Source of the DNA: Natronosalvus vescus | GTDB taxonomy: Archaea; Halobacteriota; Halobacteria; Halobacteriales; Natrialbaceae | Assembly: GCF_023973145.1 (NCBI RefSeq) | Contig: NZ_CP099546.1 | Coordinates: forward strand, 1,364,001 to 1,428,000 | Direction: 5' to 3' | Length of the DNA stretch: 64,000 nucleotides | In this document: positions 61,185-64,000 of the stretch, piece after piece | Layout of the letters: each line of letters opens with the position of its first letter | Numbering within the stretch: the first letter of the stretch is position 1 | Position numbers and translations under genes: made by a program | The notes under the pieces: generated by a model | What the model was told of the DNA's origin: nothing | Databases searched by the model: none | The model's input: the letters and a program-made list of their open reading frames with translations, nothing else

Positions 61185-61601
61185 ATGACCGACTCGGAGA
61201 CGGCTCGAGCGATCGAACGGCAGCTTCACCGCGAACACGACGCGACGCTATCGGCCGTCAACGCGTGTGCGGACGCCGTTGCCGCCGACTGGTCGACATC
61301 GACCGTTTCGGATCGCCAGGCCGTCGTCGACCCGCTTCGCACCCGACTCGAGTCGTCGGGTGTGCTCGAGTCCCTGCCAGGGGTGTTGATCGACCTCGCC
61401 GACGCCGCGGGCTACACCCTCCCTGCCCCACCCGTCGCCGGGCCGCCGTACGTCGTCGTCACGAGTCGCGGACCGATGCTCCGGGCGACTATTGATCCAG
61501 GGCGGCTCGTCGTCCGATTCGACGTGTTCGACCTCGAGCGCGAGCAGAATCCAGTCTATCGTCGCCTCGAGGAGGTTGACGTCTCGGTTCGCGTTCGGTG
61601 A
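61185..61601 (+). CDS. Conserved haloarchaeal protein of unknown function (138 aa)
   Basis: 138 residues. The N-terminal half is helical (TARAIERQLHREHDATLSAVNACADAVAADW). The C-terminal half is beta-rich (YVVVTSRGPMLRATIDPGRLVVRFDVFDLE, LEEVDVSVRVR). No Cys pairs or catalytic motifs are seen. It resembles haloarchaeal family DUF7988, a weak recollection. It is followed by the YbaK gene after about 90 bases on the same strand. Confidence 0.65.
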   Translation: MTDSETARAIERQLHREHDATLSAVNACADAVAADWSTSTVSDRQAVVDPLRTRLESSGVLESLPGVLIDLADAAGYTLPAPPVAGPPYVVVTSRGPMLRATIDPGRLVVRFDVFDLEREQNPVYRRLEEVDVSVRVR

Positions 61602-61689
61602 TCGCTGCTGGCCGCGGAGTCGCGTTCCGACCATCTGATCGGGGTGCCCTACCGCTACCTTTTCATCATTGCGTGAGAATACCACGCCA

Positions 61690-62166
61690 ATGCATCCGCG
61701 CGCAGCGACGTTCGTCGCACAGGCTCGAGAGGAGTACGGCTTCGATCCCTCGGTGACGGAGTTTCCGGAAGGAACGAAGACCGCCGCCGATGCGGCCGAC
61801 GCCATCGGCTGTGCGGAGGCCCAGATCGCGAGTTCGCTCGCGTTCGACGCCGACGGCGACCTGATCGTCACGATCACGAGTGGTGCCAATCACGTCGACG
61901 AAGCGGCCCTCGCCGACCAACTCGAGGTGTCTCCGGAGGACGTCGAGATGGCCGACCCCGACCGGATCAAATCCCGACTCGGCTGGGCCATCGGCGGCGT
62001 GCCTCCAATTTGTCACGACCTCCCCGTGCCGACGCTGCTGGATGAGACGTTGCTCGAATACGAGACGGTCTGGGCTGCCGCCGGGACGCCGTCTGCGGTG
62101 TTCCCGATCGATCCGGTGGAACTCGAACGGCTGACGAACGCTGACGTCGTTTCCGTCGTCGAGTGA
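61690..62166 (+). CDS. YbaK/aminoacyl-tRNA deacylase family protein
   Basis: 158 residues of the YbaK/EbsC fold. It contains GTKTAADAADAIGCAEAQIASSLAF, the conserved Lys-Thr and Cys-area of the family, ITSGANHVDEAALADQL, and GWAIGGVPPICHD (GxxPP-like). Members remove wrong amino acids such as Ala or Cys from tRNA. The tRNA target is not evident. ATG 61690 fits the family start. Confidence 0.85.
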   Translation: MHPRAATFVAQAREEYGFDPSVTEFPEGTKTAADAADAIGCAEAQIASSLAFDADGDLIVTITSGANHVDEAALADQLEVSPEDVEMADPDRIKSRLGWAIGGVPPICHDLPVPTLLDETLLEYETVWAAAGTPSAVFPIDPVELERLTNADVVSVVE

Positions 62167-62395
62167 TTTGACCTCTGCTCGACCTTCTGAACTTGTAGCG
62201 GGCATGCGTGCGTGTCCAGTCTTGCCCTTCAGCGTTTCTTGATCCACGTTGTCTGAGTCGCGCTATGCCGGTGCGTAAGTCTCGAGCGAGCTCTCCAGGC
62301 GGCTTACCGTGCAGATGAAATAGGATACACAACACCGTTAACAAAACCAACACCTTAATTAGTAACTACACATAACTCGCTGGTAGAGTCTAATA

Positions 62396-63118
62396 ATGAG
62401 TGCTGACGAACCCACACTATCGCGTCGCAGATTGCTGATCACGTCCGGTTCACTCGGGGCATTCGCCCTCGCCGGTTGTCTGGGCGGGGACGATGACGAC
62501 GGGTCAGATGCCGATGACAGCAACGACGACCAGAGCGGTGGTAACGGTGGGGATGACGATACTAACGATACTGACGATACGGACACCCACGACGGCCATG
62601 ACGATGGCCACGACGTCGATGCGGAGCCGTTCGATCACATCGGCATTGGGTCGTTCAGTCTCCTCGATCGGTCACACGATCCGGCCGAAGAAGCGGCCTG
62701 GGTACACGACGATCACTGGGACGGGAACCTTCCACAGATTCCCGTCGACGAGTCGATTTCCCTCGGCGCGGTTATCGAGGACGACGATGGCGAGCCGATC
62801 GAACTCGGCGATGCGTACGAACTCCGTGCAGCCCTCGCCCACGACGCGCCTGACGGAGTCGTTTCGTTCGAATCTCACGGCGACCACGTGTCAATCGCCG
62901 GCGAGACGGTAGGTGTCACCGACGTCGTCTTCCAGATTTGGCACGACGATCATGCGGATTACCAGTCCCCCGAGATTACGGCACAGGTGGTCGAGGAAGT
63001 CGATGAGGACGGTCACGACCACGACGACCACGACGACCACGACCACGACCACGACGACCACGACGACCACGACGACCACGACCACGACGACCACGACCAC
63101 GACGACCACGACCACTGA
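62396..63118 (+). CDS. Tat lipoprotein with metal-binding domain and His/Asp repeat tail
   Basis: 240 residues. A Tat signal (SRRRLLITSGSLGAF) ends in a lipobox Cys (LAGCLGG), followed by an acidic linker rich in His. Residues about 78-205 form a compact domain: GIGSFSLLDRSHDPAEEAAWVHDDHWDGNLPQIP and FQIWHDDHADYQ. The last 37 residues consist of HD, HDD and HDHD repeats. The Zn/Ni-binding capacity must be large. The domain is shared with the ZnuA-type protein downstream (HVDHWDGGLPDVPLEG), so it probably collects zinc outside the cell for that importer. Confidence 0.75.
   Translation: MSADEPTLSRRRLLITSGSLGAFALAGCLGGDDDDGSDADDSNDDQSGGNGGDDDTNDTDDTDTHDGHDDGHDVDAEPFDHIGIGSFSLLDRSHDPAEEAAWVHDDHWDGNLPQIPVDESISLGAVIEDDDGEPIELGDAYELRAALAHDAPDGVVSFESHGDHVSIAGETVGVTDVVFQIWHDDHADYQSPEITAQVVEEVDEDGHDHDDHDDHDHDHDDHDDHDDHDHDDHDHDDHDH
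63007..63117 (+). repeat. GACCAC codon repeat encoding the His/Asp tail
   Basis: About 110 bases of GACCAC and GACGACCAC units at the 3' end of the lipoprotein gene. It translates to His-Asp repeats on the plus strand, giving an all-Val frame on the minus strand. Such tracts change length by slippage, so the number of units may vary between strains. Confidence 0.9.
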
Positions 63119-63348
63119 ACGATTCCCGTTCCCCGCTGACGTGTTTGGTCTCGAGGTGCGTTTTCCAAAATTCGATTTTCACGTCTCAAACCGCTCGAGC
63201 ACGCCGTCTAGGACGCGTCCGCATATCGTACCCCGGTCTCGTCAGGTGACTGGCGGCTAGTATCGAAAAGGGTGCTGACCGGTGCTGTTTAATAACTTGG
63301 GGAAGGGGAATAATAACTCTTTTATCAATGAGGCGATTGTCTGACTGT

Positions 63349-64000
63349 ATGAAGCTGACACGCCGAACTGCGTTACGCCGCGGTGGGGCGGCGGTCGCGC
63401 TCGGTGCACTCGCGGGCTGTCTCAGCGAGCCTGGCGACGATACCGAGAATGGCAGTGGCAATGAAAGTGGCGAGAACGCGATCTCCGGCTACGCCGCCTT
63501 CTTCGCACTCTGGGACTGGAGCAATCAAATCGTCGGCGACCACGGCGCATTCGAGAACCCCGTTGACGTAGGCGAGATGGGACACGGCTGGAACCCTGGT
63601 GGAGATCTCACTCGGGACGTAGCTGAAACGGATGCGTTCGTGTACCTGGATACGCCCGAATTCTCGTGGGCACAGGATCTCGCCGCTCAACTCGAGGCGG
63701 AAGAGGAGTCTGTCGACAGTACCGTCATCGACGGAATGGCCGGGTTGACGGCAGATCAATTACTCCCATTTTCAACGGGTGAGCGTCCGGATCCTGACGA
63801 AGAGTACACGGTCGACCCGTCGAACGTCCAGGTCGACGGGTTCGATATCATCGATCCGCGGACGGGTGAGACGGTCGCCTACTGGCACGTCGATCACTGG
63901 GACGGTGGCTTACCGGACGTCCCGCTCGAGGGATCGATGAGATTCGAAGCAGTCGTCGAGGTCGACGGCGGACACGTCATTCCACTCGGTGGGGACGAGG
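63349..64000 (+). CDS. znuA: Zinc/metal ABC transporter solute-binding lipoprotein (ZnuA-type), partial
   Basis: At least 217 residues; the gene runs past the window end. A Tat-like signal (RRTALRRGGAAVALGAL) is followed by a lipobox Cys (LAGCLSEP). The next part is ZnuA-like: YAAFFALWDWSNQIVGDHGAFENPVDVGEMGHGWNPGGDL, with His ligands at GDHG and MGHGW, then DAFVYLDTPEFSW. An insertion then begins (FDIIDPRTGETVAYWHVDHWDGGLPDVP). It matches the domain of the preceding lipoprotein. TTTTAT about 27 bases upstream favours ATG 63349; ATG 63328 is in frame. Confidence 0.8.
   Translation, partial: MKLTRRTALRRGGAAVALGALAGCLSEPGDDTENGSGNESGENAISGYAAFFALWDWSNQIVGDHGAFENPVDVGEMGHGWNPGGDLTRDVAETDAFVYLDTPEFSWAQDLAAQLEAEEESVDSTVIDGMAGLTADQLLPFSTGERPDPDEEYTVDPSNVQVDGFDIIDPRTGETVAYWHVDHWDGGLPDVPLEGSMRFEAVVEVDGGHVIPLGGDE

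Noticed and set aside
62891-63115. Poly-valine minus-strand frame
   Set aside because: Pure complement of the GACCAC repeat in the His/Asp tail.
1-64000. tRNA or rRNA genes
   Set aside because: I looked for conserved T-arm (GGTTCGAATCC-like) and rRNA motifs on both strands and saw no convincing cloverleaf. A covariance-model search would settle it.

Overview
The window is haloarchaeal chromosomal DNA. It has high GC, very acidic proteins, leaderless genes with TATA boxes about 27 bases before the ATG, Tat-type lipoproteins, CTCGAG (Leu-Glu) in almost every gene, and archaeal marker genes (GatD, SAMP1, DpsA, halocyanin, DUF63, UPF0058). The style fits the Natrialbales (Natrialba/Natrinema-like), which is an inference from style only. 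No rRNA, tRNA, CRISPR array or intact insertion sequence was seen.

Layout. 0-8.4 kb: end of gatD, an acetyltransferase, a SAMP1-type ubiquitin-like protein, a potassium block (two membrane-anchored RCK_C proteins and a TVGYGD channel), a histidine kinase and a Ca2+ antiporter. 8.5-15 kb: chorismate metabolism (aroE, pabB-pabA-pabC, aroC). 15.3-18.1 kb: 2-oxoacid:ferredoxin oxidoreductase alpha/beta, ending in a clear hairpin terminator. 18.3-22.2 kb: ArsA/Get3 ATPase, aminotransferase, NTF2-like and CinA-like proteins.

22.2-33.0 kb is a probable metal-homeostasis region: HMA chaperone, CDF exporter, a six-gene peptide/nickel-type ABC operon, a divergent Lrp-type regulator with a TRASH-like Cys domain, an MFS carrier and a NikR-type regulator. 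A nickel-pincer lactate racemase homologue (LarA) lies at 45.4 kb. 33.2-42.3 kb holds TrkA plus a RAM protein, an orphan E1-alpha, thymidylate kinase, an NDUFA9-like protein, DedA, a PfkB kinase, DUF63, ribose-1,5-bisphosphate isomerase and a TRAM protein. A DtxR-like operator sits on the TATA box of a 57-aa gene.

42.4-44.4 kb is a divergent halocyanin-like / copper nitrite reductase (nirK) pair with an inverted repeat at the halocyanin promoter. 46.6-59 kb holds an AIR-synthase-like protein, a two-winged-helix regulator with a membrane partner, Trm112-like, a GAF/PAS histidine kinase followed by a CHAT-fold protein without its catalytic Cys, purA and a large coiled-coil protein. 59-64 kb holds DpsA, a sugar kinase, YbaK and a zinc module: a His/Asp-tailed lipoprotein and a ZnuA-type binding protein that share a domain.

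The most unusual observations are: degenerate tandem repeats whose first unit contains the stop codon of the preceding gene (aroE, aroC, tmk, the regulator at 48191); the pseudo-CHAT protein beside a kinase; the domain shared by the zinc lipoproteins; the DtxR-like box over a TATA element; and the SAMP1 tail beyond Gly-Gly.
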